A program made the position numbers and the translations under genes. A stretch of DNA of 64,000 nt from Hydnum rufescens UP504 (lineage: Eukaryota; Basidiomycota; Agaricomycetes; Cantharellales; Hydnaceae), in assembly GCA_014904985.1 (NCBI GenBank), contig MU128974.1:132470-196469 (forward strand), written 5' to 3'. The notes under the pieces were generated by a model. That model was not told where the DNA came from and searched no databases. It saw only the letters and a program-made list of their open reading frames with translations. Shown in pieces: positions 1 to 10,904 of the stretch (its first letter is position 1; every line of letters starts with the position of its first letter).

Positions 1-3000
1 CACGATTGTTGTAGGCGAATTCCGCAATGGGGAGCCACTCTACCCAGTCATTTTGGCGGTGGTTGACGAAGATCCGAAGGTACTGTTCAATTTCTTGGTT
101 AACTCGTTCCGTCTGTCCGTCCGTCTGGGGGTGGAATGCCGTGGAGAAGTTCGTGTTAATCCCGAGGAGTGAGTTGAGCTCCCTCATGAACTTGGAGGTA
201 AATGTGGTGCCTCGGTCACTGATGATGGTCTCCGGTAAGCCATGGTGTCTCCATACATTGTCTCGGAAGAGTCGAGCGACTCCAGCGGAATCTACCGTAG
301 TGGTCGTAGGCATTGCGTGAATCCGTTTGGATAGTCGGTCGACAACGATCATCATACTGTCGAATCCGTGGGACTCCGGGAGCTCCGTGATCATGTCCAC
401 GGAGATAACCTGCCATCGTCTATCCGGAATTGGGTTGGGATGGAGCGTTCCGGAGGGTTTGGAGGGGAAGGTTTTCGTCCGGTTGCATGTGTCGCAAGCG
501 GAGACATATGTCGCGACATAGCGTGACATCCCAGGCCACCAGTAGTGGCGGGACACGAGTTCGTATGTCTTCCACCGTCCAGGGTGACCCGTAGTGGGAG
601 TGTCATGGTGCTCATGGACAAGGTCGTGGCGAAGTTTGGAATCTAGCGGAACGTATACTCGTCCTCGGAAGAGGATAGTGGATCCGTTGAGTTCCCAGTC
701 CTTCAGGTGTGCCTTCGGCCCGTCTCCGTTCAACTCCTTGATGATTTGGATCACCTTGTCATCCATCTCCGTCGCTCTTTTAATCCGGGCCATCAGACTT
801 CGGCTTGGTCCTTCCACAGTGACGACCTCCGGAGTGTTCAAGGCACGTGCCTGGAAGGCGTCGGACTTGAGTAGGACGACATCGGAGTTGTCGGAGTCGC
901 CTCGGGGGTGGTCTGATCGGCGGGAGAGAGCGTCAGGCTTCCCTGATTGAGTTCCGGAACGGTGTTGGAGAGTGAAGTTGAAACGAGAGAGGAAGATATT
1001 CCATCGGGCTTGCCTCCGATTCAATTTCTGGGCAGACCGGAAGTATTGGAGGTTCTGGTGGTCCGTCAGAATTTCAATGGGGTGCGGCGAGCCTTCGAGG
1101 TAGTGTCTCCATGCTTCCAGAGCTCTGATAATGGCCATGAGCTCCTTGTCATAGATGTCGTAGTTCCTCTCCGCTTCCGACAGGCTTTTCGACAGAAATC
1201 CTACCGGGTGCCACTTTCCGTCCTCCTGGAGTTGGGAGAGTACCGCTCCTGTTGCATAGCCGGAGGCGTCAGCTTCGACTCGGAAGCGTCCTGACTCGGA
1301 GGGGAATACCAGGATCGGAGCGGAGGTGACAAGATCTTTCAGCTTCAGGAAGGCGTTACGTTCGGCATCGGTCCACTGGAAGGGGGTGTCCTTCCGAGTC
1401 AGATCATTTAGTGGCCTGGCAACTTTGGCGAAATCTTGGATGAACCGTCGATAGAAGTTTATGAATCCTAGGAACGACTGCGTTTCCTTGAGGTTCCGTG
1501 GCTCTGGCCAGTCCGTTACGCCTGCGACCTTGATGGGGTCCATTTCCACGTGGTCCGGGGTGAACACCATGCCCAGGTACTCGATCCGGTCTCGGAAGAA
1601 CTCGCACTTCTCTGGTTTCAGGAAGAGGTGGTTCTCTCGGAGTGTCTGCAGGATTCCTCGGACTCCGCGGACATATTCTTCTCGAGTTTTAGCGAAGCTT
1701 AGGATGTCATCCAGGTACACGATGCATACTCCCTTGTCGATCCATTCTCGGAGGACGTCGTTGATCATATTTTGGAATGTGCCAGGGGAGTTGCAGAGTC
1801 CGAAGAACATGACCAGAGGTTCGAAGAGTCCCCGATTAGTCCGAAAGGCCGCTTTCCATTCCTCTCCGTCCGCCATCCGGATGTTCTGGAAGCCCCAGCG
1901 TAAATCCAGCTTTCCAAACACTTTAGCACCTCGGAGTCTGTCGATGACGTCGGAGATCAGTGGTAAAGGGTATGCGTTCTTAACTGTGATATCGTTGAGC
2001 TTCCGGTAGTCCTGGACTAATCGGAAGCCTCCATCCTTTTTCTTCACGAAGAACACAGGAGCAGCCATAGGGGATTTCGAAGGGCGGATACGACCGGAGG
2101 CAAGGTTTTCCTTCAGGAAGTCATCAAGTTCCTTTTGCTCGCTCGGAGACAATGGGAAGAGTTTGGCTGGGGGAGGGAGCTGGGTCCCTTCCTTGAACTC
2201 GATATGGTGGTCCCATGGTTTCCGTCTGGGGAGTTGGTCGAAGGAGTCCTTGGAGAAGACGTCTCGGAAGTCTTGGAATTCCTCCGGAACTAATTCCTCG
2301 AAGGTTTTCGGTGGTTCGTTGCCTCTGGCAGCCTCCGCCAATCTTTGAGAGGGGGTGCTAGTGGCTCGGATGATTTCGGAGTGTTCACTATCACTGGGAA
2401 AGTAGGCCGCGAATATAGCGTCGCCCTTCTCTAGGGGTTCGTCGGCGATATCCTCTTCAGCAGTGGGGTCTTCCTGGGGTGTCTGCGGGTGTCTTTCCGT
2501 TTTCTCCCTTTCCGGCGTTCCGCATTCCGGAGTTTCCGGATCACTACACGGCAGTCCGATGGGCAGCGGGTTAGTGTGATCTTCCCGTTGTCCAATCAAT
2601 CTCCGGGTTGTGATGGTGGAGCCAGGTGTGCCCTATGATCAGTTTAGTCTTTCCTAATCCAATCACGGAGAACACTACCCGTTCGGAGTGGTCGTCGATC
2701 CGGAGGATGACCTCTACTTCCTCGCGAACAGATCCCATCTCGTTGAGGGTTCCGTCGACATTGTAGACAGGGATGGGGCGCACGAGGGGGCGTATGTCTA
2801 GCCATTCTCTTTCGCGAAGGTCGGGTCCATGAACATTCCGGTGGCTCCGGAGTCGAGCAGAGCAGTTCCGGCACAGATGGTTCCAGTCCGGGGTGATTGG
2901 AGTTTCACCTTGACCTCGGTGGCTCGTCTGGGGTCTTCGGAAAGGAGGCGGATGGTAGGTGGGGGAAACTCGGTGGGGTCGGTATTGGTGGATACACTTT

Positions 3001-3106
3001 CAGAATCATCACTCTCATCATCGGAGAAAAACATGTCATTTCCCATTCCGTATGTACAATTTTCGAGAGGGGTGAATCTGTTGGTCAGGCAGGACGTATC
3101 CTTCAC
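1..3106 (-). CDS. Pol polyprotein of gypsy-1 (PR-RT-RH-IN), 3' part off window, frame breaks in PR
   Basis: Minus-strand translation gives an aspartic protease (LLDSGATGMFMD near 2830) and a protease tail (HTWLHHHNPEIDW near 2600). These are followed by RT with fingers (SKSPMAAPVFFVKKKDGG), the catalytic VYLDDIL box near 1715, RNase H (VEADASGYATGAVLSQL near 1290), and the start of the integrase core (VDMITELPESHGFDSM near 370, IISDRGTTF near 220). From about 2460 to 1 I found no stop. Around the protease, family-like sequence switches frame near 2795 and near 2586, with a further switch in the spacer 2460-2570. These could be single-base indels or sequence errors. An integrase chromodomain, if present, would lie left of the window. 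Confidence 0.9.
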
Positions 3107-4197
3107 TGCTGACCGTTTTGAAAACCCTGCGGAGTCGTTCCCTGGGTTTCCGGAGTGTCCTTCGGAGTCGGGAATAGTTTCCGTAGTTCTTCTCGGACGA
3201 TGGCTCCGATGTCCTCCGTGGCGCGGATGAACTGGCGTGGTTTCCGTGGCTGGGGGCAGTCACGAGAGATGTGTCCGAGTTCGTTGCAGTTGTAGCAACG
3301 TCGAGCTTCCTGTTTGCGGGTTGAATCCACGTCCATGGGGGCGAACGAGGTTGACGAGGAAGGTGTTGCTGCAGGAGGAGCTGGGGTTGGTCTCGGAGCG
3401 GGGGCTGTCGTCCGGGATTTCTCCGTTGATGTTGGAGGGTTCCTCGGAGTGTAGGGGTTTGTGCCCGCTGTGGCCTGTCGGAATCGAAGGTACAGGTTGT
3501 CTAACCGTCGCGCCGTGTCTTGCCATCCTCCGAGGGTTTCCGGCAGGTTGCTGAGGTGCATTTTCTCTAGTAACCTTTCGTTCAGCCCTCGTTGGTACGC
3601 ATCAATAAGGGCTTCTTCTCCGAAGCCCGTCCGTCCAGCTAAGGCGTCGAAGTGCGCGGTGTACTCCTCTGCGGACATCTTGCCTTGCTTCAGGTTCCGG
3701 AGTTGTGATCGCGCCGTGAACTCTCGGTCCGGTTCTCCGAAGGCACTTTCGAAGGCGATCAGAAACTCCTCGAAGGTTTCGTACGGATTGTGGGTCTCCG
3801 GGTCGAGGAAGGAAGTGGAAAGACTCTCCGCCCATGCTCCGGCGGTTCCGTCTTTCATCCAGGAGAGAGTGTACAGGATCTTGTGCAGCTCCGTGGGGTA
3901 GACTCTCGGTTGGAGGGCGATGTTCAGTCGGACGGAGCGTAGGAAACTCTCCGTTTTCTTCCGATCCCCTGAGAATGGTTCCGGGTCGGCTCCCTTGGCC
4001 TCACGAGTGGATTGGGTCGGAGGAGGGTTTTGTTGGAGGGTTTGCTGCACTGCGGCTGATACGAAACCTGCGACGTGTGTCCCCTGGTTCCGCATGTCGT
4101 CGAGCTCCTCGCGGAGGGCGGCATTTTGTTGTTGGAGTTGGGTGAGGAGGTGTTGGAGGTGGTCGGCGGTTATGGCTACTGGAGCACCGTCGGACAT
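3103..4197 (-). CDS. Gag polyprotein of gypsy-1
   Basis: Capsid/nucleocapsid protein, about 364 residues from the ATG at 4195-4197 (start MSDGAPVAITADH). The frame is open further upstream into the LTR, but this ATG lies downstream of the LTR and primer site and is the natural start. A Gln-rich N-terminal helix that may form a coiled coil is followed by a retrotransposon gag core (motifs DPEPFSGDRKKTESFL and FTARSQLRNLKQGKMSAEEY). A Pro/Thr-rich linker then leads to one zinc knuckle, CYNCNELGHISRDC, of the CX2CX4HX4C type. The stop codon overlaps the next frame (GTGA at about 3102-3106), so pol is probably reached by frameshifting or re-initiation. The frame is intact. Confidence 0.93.
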   Translation of the reverse strand: MSDGAPVAITADHLQHLLTQLQQQNAALREELDDMRNQGTHVAGFVSAAVQQTLQQNPPPTQSTREAKGADPEPFSGDRKKTESFLRSVRLNIALQPRVYPTELHKILYTLSWMKDGTAGAWAESLSTSFLDPETHNPYETFEEFLIAFESAFGEPDREFTARSQLRNLKQGKMSAEEYTAHFDALAGRTGFGEEALIDAYQRGLNERLLEKMHLSNLPETLGGWQDTARRLDNLYLRFRQATAGTNPYTPRNPPTSTEKSRTTAPAPRPTPAPPAATPSSSTSFAPMDVDSTRKQEARRCYNCNELGHISRDCPQPRKPRQFIRATEDIGAIVREELRKLFPTPKDTPETQGTTPQGFQNGQQ

Positions 4198-4261
4198 TTC
4201 GGAGTGAGGAGTAGGAGTGAAATCGGTGATGCTGAGGATCCAGATGGTGGGCTCGTAAGAG

Positions 4262-4272
4262 AGCTTTGGTCT
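4262..4272 (-). promoter_or_regulatory. Self-priming minus-strand primer binding site
   Basis: Two bases inside the LTR, the minus strand reads AGACCAAAGCT, the exact complement of the predicted 5' end of the element's own RNA (AGCTTTGGTCT). No TGG-type tRNA primer site is seen at this position. An 11-nt self-primer beside the LTR is the arrangement known from Tf1/sushi-type chromoviruses. Confidence 0.75.
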
Positions 4273-4274
4273 TC

Positions 4275-4921
4275 TGTCAGGGCCACGCTGCGACGAGAGC
4301 ACCAAACAAATATAGACACGGATAAGTCCGACTAGGTCCGGCGTAAGTCCGGCTCAGTCCGAAGGAATCCGGGCAAGGCTGAGATAAGAGGAGCGGAGGA
4401 GAACAGAGGAGAGCTCCAGCAGCCCGGAAGGGTCTAGGCGGAGGTGAGTACGACGGTCCTTAAGCTCGAGGAGTCAGCTGGACCACACTCGGAACTGTAG
4501 TCCGGGGTAATAGCGGAAATCCTGAGTTTTCATAGAAGACATAAGGAAGTACAAGGACAAACCTGTAGTCCGGGGTAATAGCGGAAATCCTGAGAGACCA
4601 AAGCTGAGGCCTCTGGACTTCGCCCCCGGACTACTTATACAGGACAGCTATACTACGAGGGGAGTGATCATCAAGGGGGAGGGTGGTTACAAGGGAGGTG
4701 GAAACAGGAACAGGGGAGCGGCCAGGAACAAGGACAGGTACTAGCGTGGGTAACTCGGAATCAAAGGAAATGAAAGAGAAATGAAACGTGACAGAACGAA
4801 CTCGGAAGCAAACGGAAACAAACGGAAACAAGAAGAAATAAACTGACGGAGCCCGGAGAGCACCGGAGACAAATCGGAAGCAAACCGGAGTTATCGGAAA
4901 AGAAGCGGACGAACCCTGACA
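4275..4921 (-). repeat. 5' LTR of gypsy-1
   Basis: Begins TGTCAGGG and ends CCCTGACA on either strand, the TG...CA rule with an 8-bp terminal inverted repeat. It lies next to the gag leader, so it is the 5' LTR of the minus-strand element. It contains two copies of a motif with TAGTCCGGGGTAATAGCGG (4496-4526 and 4564-4594, 68 bp apart), matching the 69-bp tandem repeat in the solo LTR at 5130-5856. Confidence 0.93.
4595..4634 (-). promoter_or_regulatory. LTR core promoter and predicted RNA 5' end
   Basis: On the minus strand TATAAGTAG is followed about 34 nt later by AGCTTTGGTCT (4595-4605). That spacing suits a TATA box and transcription start. The same arrangement is in the solo LTR at 5422 and 5456. 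The 11-mer is exactly complementary to the primer site at 4262-4272. Confidence 0.6.
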
Positions 4922-5129
4922 CGTGCCCTGAAGCCCTGAAAAAAGAATGTAGTCCATATTGGCATATCTCGAGGCCCAATGTCAGTCATGCTGTAGGCCT
5001 ATGTGTATTAGGACAAACTGTTCCCCCTTCTGGAGATTGCCAATACCAGTCGGCAGAAGGAAGCCATGACGGGCACATACGACTGCACCGACTCCCATCA
5101 CTTGTAGTCCTTTGGAGTTCTTTGTATTC
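4922..5129 (-). pseudogene. KDZ transposase-1, downstream fragment between two LTR insertions
   Basis: The minus strand reads GLQVMGVGAVVCARHGF, then GIGNLQKGEQ and NMDYILFSGLQG. These are the conserved KDZ core segments that follow the piece at 5857-7390. The fragment is separated from its upstream part by the solo LTR 5130-5856 and cut at 4921 by gypsy-1. A TGA and a frame change lie between GEQ and NMDY, so the gene was already damaged or decayed after insertion. Confidence 0.8.
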
Positions 5130-5856
5130 TGTCAGGGTTCGCCCCAACTCCGGTCTACTCTGGTCAACTCCGGTCCTCGTCCGCCCACCTCCAGTCCGGT
5201 TCTCCACTTATTTCCCTCGCCCAAGTCCACTTTGCTTCCAGCTTGATTCCGGTTTGACTCCGGTCCAACCCTATCTTGGTTTCATTTCCTTTTCATTTCC
5301 CTTTCATTTCCCATTGCTTCCGGTTCACCCCCTGGCCGAGTTCCTGTTCCTGTTCCTGTTCCTGTCCCCCTTGTAACCACCTCCAGTTTAGCGATCACTC
5401 CCCCGTAGTATAGTCATCATGTATAAGTAGTCCGAGAGCGAAGTCCAGAGACCCCAGCTTTGGTCTCTCAGGATTTCCGCTGTTACTCCGGACTACAGGT
5501 CAGCCTTCATGTATTCCGTATTCGTATTACATAATCTCAGGATTTCCACTGTTACTCCGGACTACAGGTCAGCCTTCATGTATTCCGTATTCGTATTACA
5601 TAATCTCAGGATTTCCGCTGTTACTCCGGACTACAGGTCCGAGTATTTTCCAGTTGACTCCGCGAGCTTAAGGACCGCTGTGCTCGTTTCCGCCTAGTCC
5701 CTTCCGGGCTGCTGGATTGCCTCTCCGTCCCCTCCTATCTTCGTTATCTCATTCCTGCCCGGATTCTCTCGGACTTAGCCGGACTTACACCGGACTTAGC
5801 CGGAATTATCTGTGTTTATATTTGTTTGGTGCTCTCATCGCAGTGTGGCCCTGACA
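5130..5856 (+). repeat. Solo LTR of the gypsy-1 family
   Basis: TGTCAGGG at 5130 and CCCTGACA ending at 5856, flanked by a perfect 5-bp target duplication TATTC (5125-5129, 5857-5861). No internal region remains, so this is a product of LTR-LTR recombination. It is inserted in the KDZ-1 coding sequence, in the opposite orientation to gypsy-1. TATAAGTAG (5422) and AGCTTTGGTCT (5456-5466) match the promoter and self-primer of gypsy-1. Confidence 0.95.
5467..5640 (+). repeat. 69-bp tandem repeat inside the solo LTR, about 2.5 copies
   Basis: CTCAGGATTTCC recurs at 5467, 5536 and 5605, exactly 69 bp apart. Each unit holds GTTACTCCGGACTACAGGT and TATTCCGTATTCGTATTA. It lies just downstream of the predicted RNA start, in the R/U5 part. 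The gypsy-1 LTR has two copies at 68 bp. Confidence 0.92.
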
Positions 5857-7390
5857 TATTCGCTTGTTCGATGGCTGAGAGACCAGTACACATTGATGTC
5901 TATGAATAATATCAGCAACAAGAGAGCGATGTCGCTGTAAACATTCGTACCTCGTTTTGTTTCCTGCAGTTTGCAAGGTAATTCTGATAGTGTTCCTCTT
6001 CCACAAAATAGGCCCACCCAGTTCCTAGACTGGGATCATTAGTGCCTTTATCTCGAAGGCTTAAGCGGAAATTGGCATCTTGTGACATGATCTTGGTGTA
6101 CAAGTAGCTGTAAAGGCGAAGACTTAGAGTGAGCAGTGATATAACTACAGTGGTAGCAATGGTGCACTGTTTATCAACATCATCCCTCCATCCTTCAGGA
6201 AGGTTAACCTCAGGAATCAGGCATGCTGGACACACGACAGCTAATTCTCCTCTCTTCGTCCCTTGTGCTCCGGATGAGTCATGTCCATGCCTGGCTCGTT
6301 TCAACAGTTTAAGATGCCTCCACATTCATACCATTCAAAGGAAGGCGGTGTAACAAGACTGAAACACAATTATTAGTAGAAACTGTATCAGCAGTATTAT
6401 GAACCTACCTTAATATTAACCAGACCCATGTTACTTGTCTCTTGCTCTAATGCTTGATAAAAATGGATTGTTGAAACCTTCGACTGGACGGACTGAAGAT
6501 GGAAATGGTGCAAGAGCTGAAATGTGGAGCAGGTTTGGGGTTGTTGAACTGTCATGGGAAAAAGGCCACGTCAAAGAAGCTGATCGAGGACACTGCATGT
6601 CTTCAAACATCCACAGAAGACGATATTGACCAAATGGAGACCATTAATGTGGAGGACGATGAAATTAGATGGCCAGCTTTAGGGGATGGGCACACATCTT
6701 GCTTGTTGGACACGTGATTGAGTTGGACACATAGGCCCAAGTCGGCCAGAGCAACTGCTTCAAAGTGCAAGCCTTGCCATTCCTAAACTGTACTCAGCAA
6801 CTGGAGTAATACTGCTAAGAGGGGATTGGAACTTACCTTAACACGATGGAATGGTAGTCTTGCATGCCAACGAAGGCAACACCCTTTGCAAATAAGCTCA
6901 TCAAAGAAACATTCATTGCAGTGATACACACCACTTTCCCCAGGGATATTGCAGGCAGGGCACCCTAATACTTGCAATCCATCTCCTCGCCCTTCGTGCC
7001 AGAGCAAGGCATCGAGGAATGCATCCCAATAAGGTATCCATGTCTTCAATGGTTCATCCTGTTGAGTTTGTTAGTGGGCTAGGAAAATGGAGACATCAAA
7101 GACACTCTACCATACCACAGCTTGATAGCATTTATGATGTGGTGCTTGGATGTAGTGTACAGCTCTGAGGGGTCCTTCATCTTGTCCAACATCGAGTAAA
7201 CCAGGCTCTATATCCTCGTCGAAAACAGTGTCAGGGGGTACTCTCCCTTTACTTGGAGATACCGGTATCAACATGTTTTCTGTGGTCGATGTTGAAGGAG
7301 CCCTGTGTCTGGGAACAATGTGTTCCACAGGCACATGGACATGGTCATCATAGTCACAAGTGACAACCACCTGGGGGCGGTTCTTATGTT
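5857..7390 (-). pseudogene. KDZ transposase-1, N-terminal part with CxC2-like cysteine cluster
   Basis: The first piece (about 7107-7390) is an acidic N-terminal region. The next (6838-7049) is the cysteine cluster CPACN...YHCNECF..ELICKGCCLRWHARLPFHRV of the CxC2 type known from KDZ transposases. It ends at a clean donor AAG|GTAAGT (minus strand, near 6836). Then come VLHINGLHLVNIVFCGC (about 6610-6670) and RMWRHLKLLKRARHGHDSSGAQGTKRGELAVVCPACLIP (from 6325 down). After a polar stretch the solo LTR cuts in after NYLANCRKQNEVRMFTA. At least one frame change lies between 6400 and 6780, so the gene is broken. KDZ enzymes are DDE-type cut-and-paste transposases common in agaricomycetes. Confidence 0.85.
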
Positions 7391-7536
7391 TTCACATAGA
7401 TGAATATGAGGGGAATGGAATGAGGTAGCTCAGTCGACTGTATGCAACAAATGAAGCGGAACTAAATTTTTGCTGACACACGCATCCACAGTCACTGGGT
7501 TGGCAAAGTTGCCTATATTCTATGCATGAGAAGTGT

Positions 7537-7877
7537 GCTAAAAGGAGTTTTGTGTTATCCAAAATAGTAATGTATGTATCCCCCATCATTCTATATTTTT
7601 TACAGAATTATTTGAGTGTTTTTTTGATTTTGAGTTTTGAGTCAATAAATGGGTGAGTTTGGGAGTCAAGACATGGATCTTTAAGTATCATGAATCTGAA
7701 TTTCGATGCTAAAAGGAGTTTTCTGTTATTCAAAATAGTAGTGTATGTATCCCCCGTCATTCCATATTTTTTGTCAAATTATTTGAGTGCTTTTCAATTT
7801 TGAGTTTCGGGTCGATAAGTGAGTGAGTTCGGGAGTCAAGACACCATACCTTGAGAATCATGAATCTGAATTTCAGT
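7537..7877 (+). repeat. 171-bp direct tandem duplication, AT-rich
   Basis: GCTAAAAGGAGTTTT recurs at about 7537 and 7708. The following 170 bases align through TATGTATCCCCC, TTATTTGAGTG and ATCATGAATCTGAATTTC. The stretch 7391-8185 between the KDZ remnant and the next gene otherwise shows no credible coding sequence. Confidence 0.85.
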
Positions 7878-8189
7878 CACTATAATCCCCCCACCCTGTA
7901 TCACTTCATTATTATACTATGTGGTATAGTATTAATGATCTTATGCTTGAGAATTGTGACTGGAGCACCTCTATCACTAGAACAGATTGCAGTGCTTATT
8001 TCAGAGATTTGGATTTGGCTGCTCTCAGTCACTAGATGCAAGTTCAAACTCAAACACACAAGTTATATTGATACGAGCAACTGTAATTAGAATGAAAAAA
8101 AAGGCAAGGACGAAGAGGAATGTCATCTATAACAAACAAGTGCCGAAAGTTGTACCAACATCCTCCAATGCATGCTCCCAATTCACATG

Positions 8190-10690
8190 TCATTCCACCT
8201 GATCCTTCTTGAGTGCAGAGCCCCACCAGAACAATGAAAAGACGAGGCACATGATGCCATTATTGCCGCCAACAAGGAGGAAATCCCAATCTTTGCCCAT
8301 GTCATCTGCGATGAGTGGAGTGGGCTCATCGCCTGTGGACGTATGCCATTCGGGCTGGCAGAAAGTCCACCACTTCCACCAGGAAAGTGAGTAGGCTTTG
8401 ATTGGGCCAATGGTGGGTCGGAACTGAACATTATGGGCATTCTTAAACCAGGAAGACACTGCAGGGGGTTGATTCTTCATCAGGAGCTTTCTGCCCTTCA
8501 AATTTACAATATGTCAGCACATATGGATATACATTACATGGTCATGAAGCTTACTCCATCTCGGACAAAGCATAATTTTTGTTCCAATTCAATCCATGTA
8601 GCTAAAAGCTGCTGCCATAGGTCACCTCCCAATTCAAGTGACTGAAGAACACCAAGGTGTGCCATGAGCCAGTCTGGGGCATCAGACGTATTCAACTTGA
8701 CTTGAAGTGGAACGAATATCGACAATGATGATGAAGGAATCGAAGGGGTAGGGATCGGAGGCAGTCGTGATTCGGAGCAAGTCAATAAACGTGAGTCACT
8801 GGGAAACATTGATGATGTCGAGGATGAAGCAGAGCTTGGGGTGGGACGACACTTCTGCTTTTTGTTGGAACCCGGTTGGGATGAGGAGTGAGTCAGCAAG
8901 CTGGGCGAGTCATCAGGCAAGGGTGATGATGTCAAGGATGAAGCAGAGCTTCGGGAATGACAGTGCCTCCATCTTTTGTTAGAACCAGACCGGGATCCAT
9001 TGTTGTCATTCATTGTAGAATGATCGACAGGATTAGGCATGTCCTTTTTACTGGGCTGTTGTGGAGTGTTGTGATTCTCGGCATTGATGTTGTCCGTGAA
9101 GGCTGAAAGAGACAAAGTGATTTCAGGAGTCTCTCCATCCGGGTCTTGGTTTGAATCTGCATTGGTGCGGGCTTCTTCGCCCAGAGAGTTCGAGGTAACA
9201 TTCGAGTCCAAAATTGATGAAGTATATGGGGTTGCGTCGCGGACATTGCCATCGTTATCACAGTTTTCGCTGTTTCTGTCTTCATTGCTCGTTCCCTGCT
9301 TCGTCAAGCTTCCTTTGGCAGTGCTTGCACCATGGACGGAAGGGGACAGTGTCACAGGGTCAGGAGGGAGGCCATACTTCTCTTCATGCAATGCTCATGC
9401 TTAAACAGAATTAAATGGGCATTAGATCCTTGTCAACAGCTTAAACTGTTATAAGCGAAACTGACGGTAGACCTTCTTGAGAAATTCTATGAATTTTGGG
9501 GTGATCTGGTCTTGAAACAGGGATCCAGCAAAGGTGTTGAAGTCGGTTGGGTGGGGACCTGGGGTTACACCCTGATGCATACTTAAAGAAGCTGGACGAT
9601 CATTATTACATAACATATGACAAGGCAAAAGCACAGACCAGGTTATGACCATGTTACTGTGGCTGTTCAATGTAGGCCCACCTACTATGATTGTCATACA
9701 GAGCCCTGTATGCTCTTGAAATGTATGTAGAAAAGTCTCGAGGTAAGATGTCATATTATCAAAGGCTCTAAAATATATGATAAGCAAAGGCCTTTCAATG
9801 TGATGAATAGCTTACAGTTGCTGTTTGTATGGCTCCTGGATGTCTTTATTTCTCGATTCCCATTCAGTGACCGCCTGCTTGTAATTGGACTTCCGTTTTT
9901 CTGCAACAATGGCCTGGATCTCTGGCAACTCCGCTAACCAGTGCTCTTTTGTCAGTCGCTGTTGAGTAACAATATCTTGGGATCTGGTCTCTTGGGGGGA
10001 AAGTGGGTTCTCCTCATTGTCTATGAGACGCCGGGCCTCAACAGCATCCTTAACTCAACTGTTATAGTAAAGTGATGAATATACGTGTTCAATTTGTTTG
10101 TGGCGAGGTTTAGGAGTGGAGGATATCAACGACGGAGTGACCAAGCCACCGGATAAGGCAAGGGTTTCAGGGAACATGGGGGGGAAAAGGCCTCCGGCAT
10201 TCACATCAGGGTTCGTGGCTAGTTTAATTGATGTTCTCTTGTTCCAATGGTGATCAAACCAGCGACTTAGGGCCTTGGAAATTGATGTTAGTAAACGTCT
10301 TGAGATGGAAAGTCAAAATACCTGCCTTTTTTCTGAGAGTGACCATAGCCTCCATTTCCTTGATAGCGGCTTCGCCCACAGGCTCTGGATAGATGGCCCC
10401 AGGAACTGGTTCAACATCAACTGGAAGAGAAACATGGTATACCTCAAACCAGTCGTGATAGAGAATATTGAGCCACTTGAATTTGGAGCCATTTTTGCAT
10501 GCATTCAAAAAAGCAGGACCATGTCCATTAAGCCAGTCCCATCTGGAAGTCCCCTTCGCCCATGAGGCAGGCGCCATAGAACTCGGAAGCAAAATGAGTC
10601 GTACATCAGGACAGGATCAAAATCATTCGCATTGACTCCCACCCATCCTGACCTCAGACCTTTTCCTATCGATACACCACCTTGACCATG
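8190..10690 (-). CDS. Spliced gene of unknown function, Ser-rich middle
   Basis: I recognise only a style of agaricomycete hypothetical protein, not a function. Minus-strand exons by eye: about 10254-10610 (SRWDWLNGHGPAFLNACKN, WLNILYHDWFEVYHV), about 9815-10060 (RLTKEHWLAELPEIQ, lysine-rich helix) and 9449-9775 (YLETFLHTFQEHTGLCMTIIVGGP, SMHQGVTPGPHPTDF). Then 8534-9391 is a low-complexity Ser/Asn/Thr-rich region ending DAPDWLMAHLGVLQSLELGGDLW, and 8190-8501 holds WFKNAHNVQF..IKAYSLSWWKWWTFCQPEW and a hydrophobic GNNGIMCLVFSLFWWGSAL. A donor and acceptor between the second and third exons are visible (AACTGTAAGC, then TATTTTAGAGCC). Repeated nearby transposon debris suggests that it may have travelled with one. 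Confidence 0.55.
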
Positions 10691-10904
10691 ATTCAACTAT
10701 TGTAAAGCCTTAGTTAGTGCCACAGTGGACTGCTCTCGGCAACCCCCACCTACGCAGTATACAAATCTAGATATCTCTCTCTCAAAATTGTTCATCCCCG
10801 GTCCATATTGCACGATGGAAGCTCTTGCTCTCGTGGCACTCCTAGAATGTAGAGTGCCTTTTGTTATGGTATAAATACACTGATTTATGCGACTTGATTG
10901 CTAG

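Larger units (their letters stand above)
1..4921 (-). mobile_element. Ty3/gypsy LTR retrotransposon (gypsy-1), left part outside window
   Basis: Read on the minus strand from right to left: 5' LTR (4275-4921), self-primer site (4262-4272), gag (4197-3103), protease, reverse transcriptase, RNase H, and integrase running off the window start. The element is CpG-rich and its gag and RT/RH/IN frames are open, so it is much younger than the TGA-riddled chromovirus at 20640-34908. It sits in a KDZ transposase, whose sequence resumes at 4922. The 3' LTR and the other copy of the target duplication (CGTGC at 4922-4926 would be one copy) lie outside the window. The same LTR family occurs as solo LTRs at 5130, 53911 and 55060. 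Confidence 0.93.

Noticed and set aside
3103..4335. Many plus-strand ORFs opposite gag and pol
   Set aside because: Shadows of the minus-strand retroelement genes; the sense frames carry the known domains.
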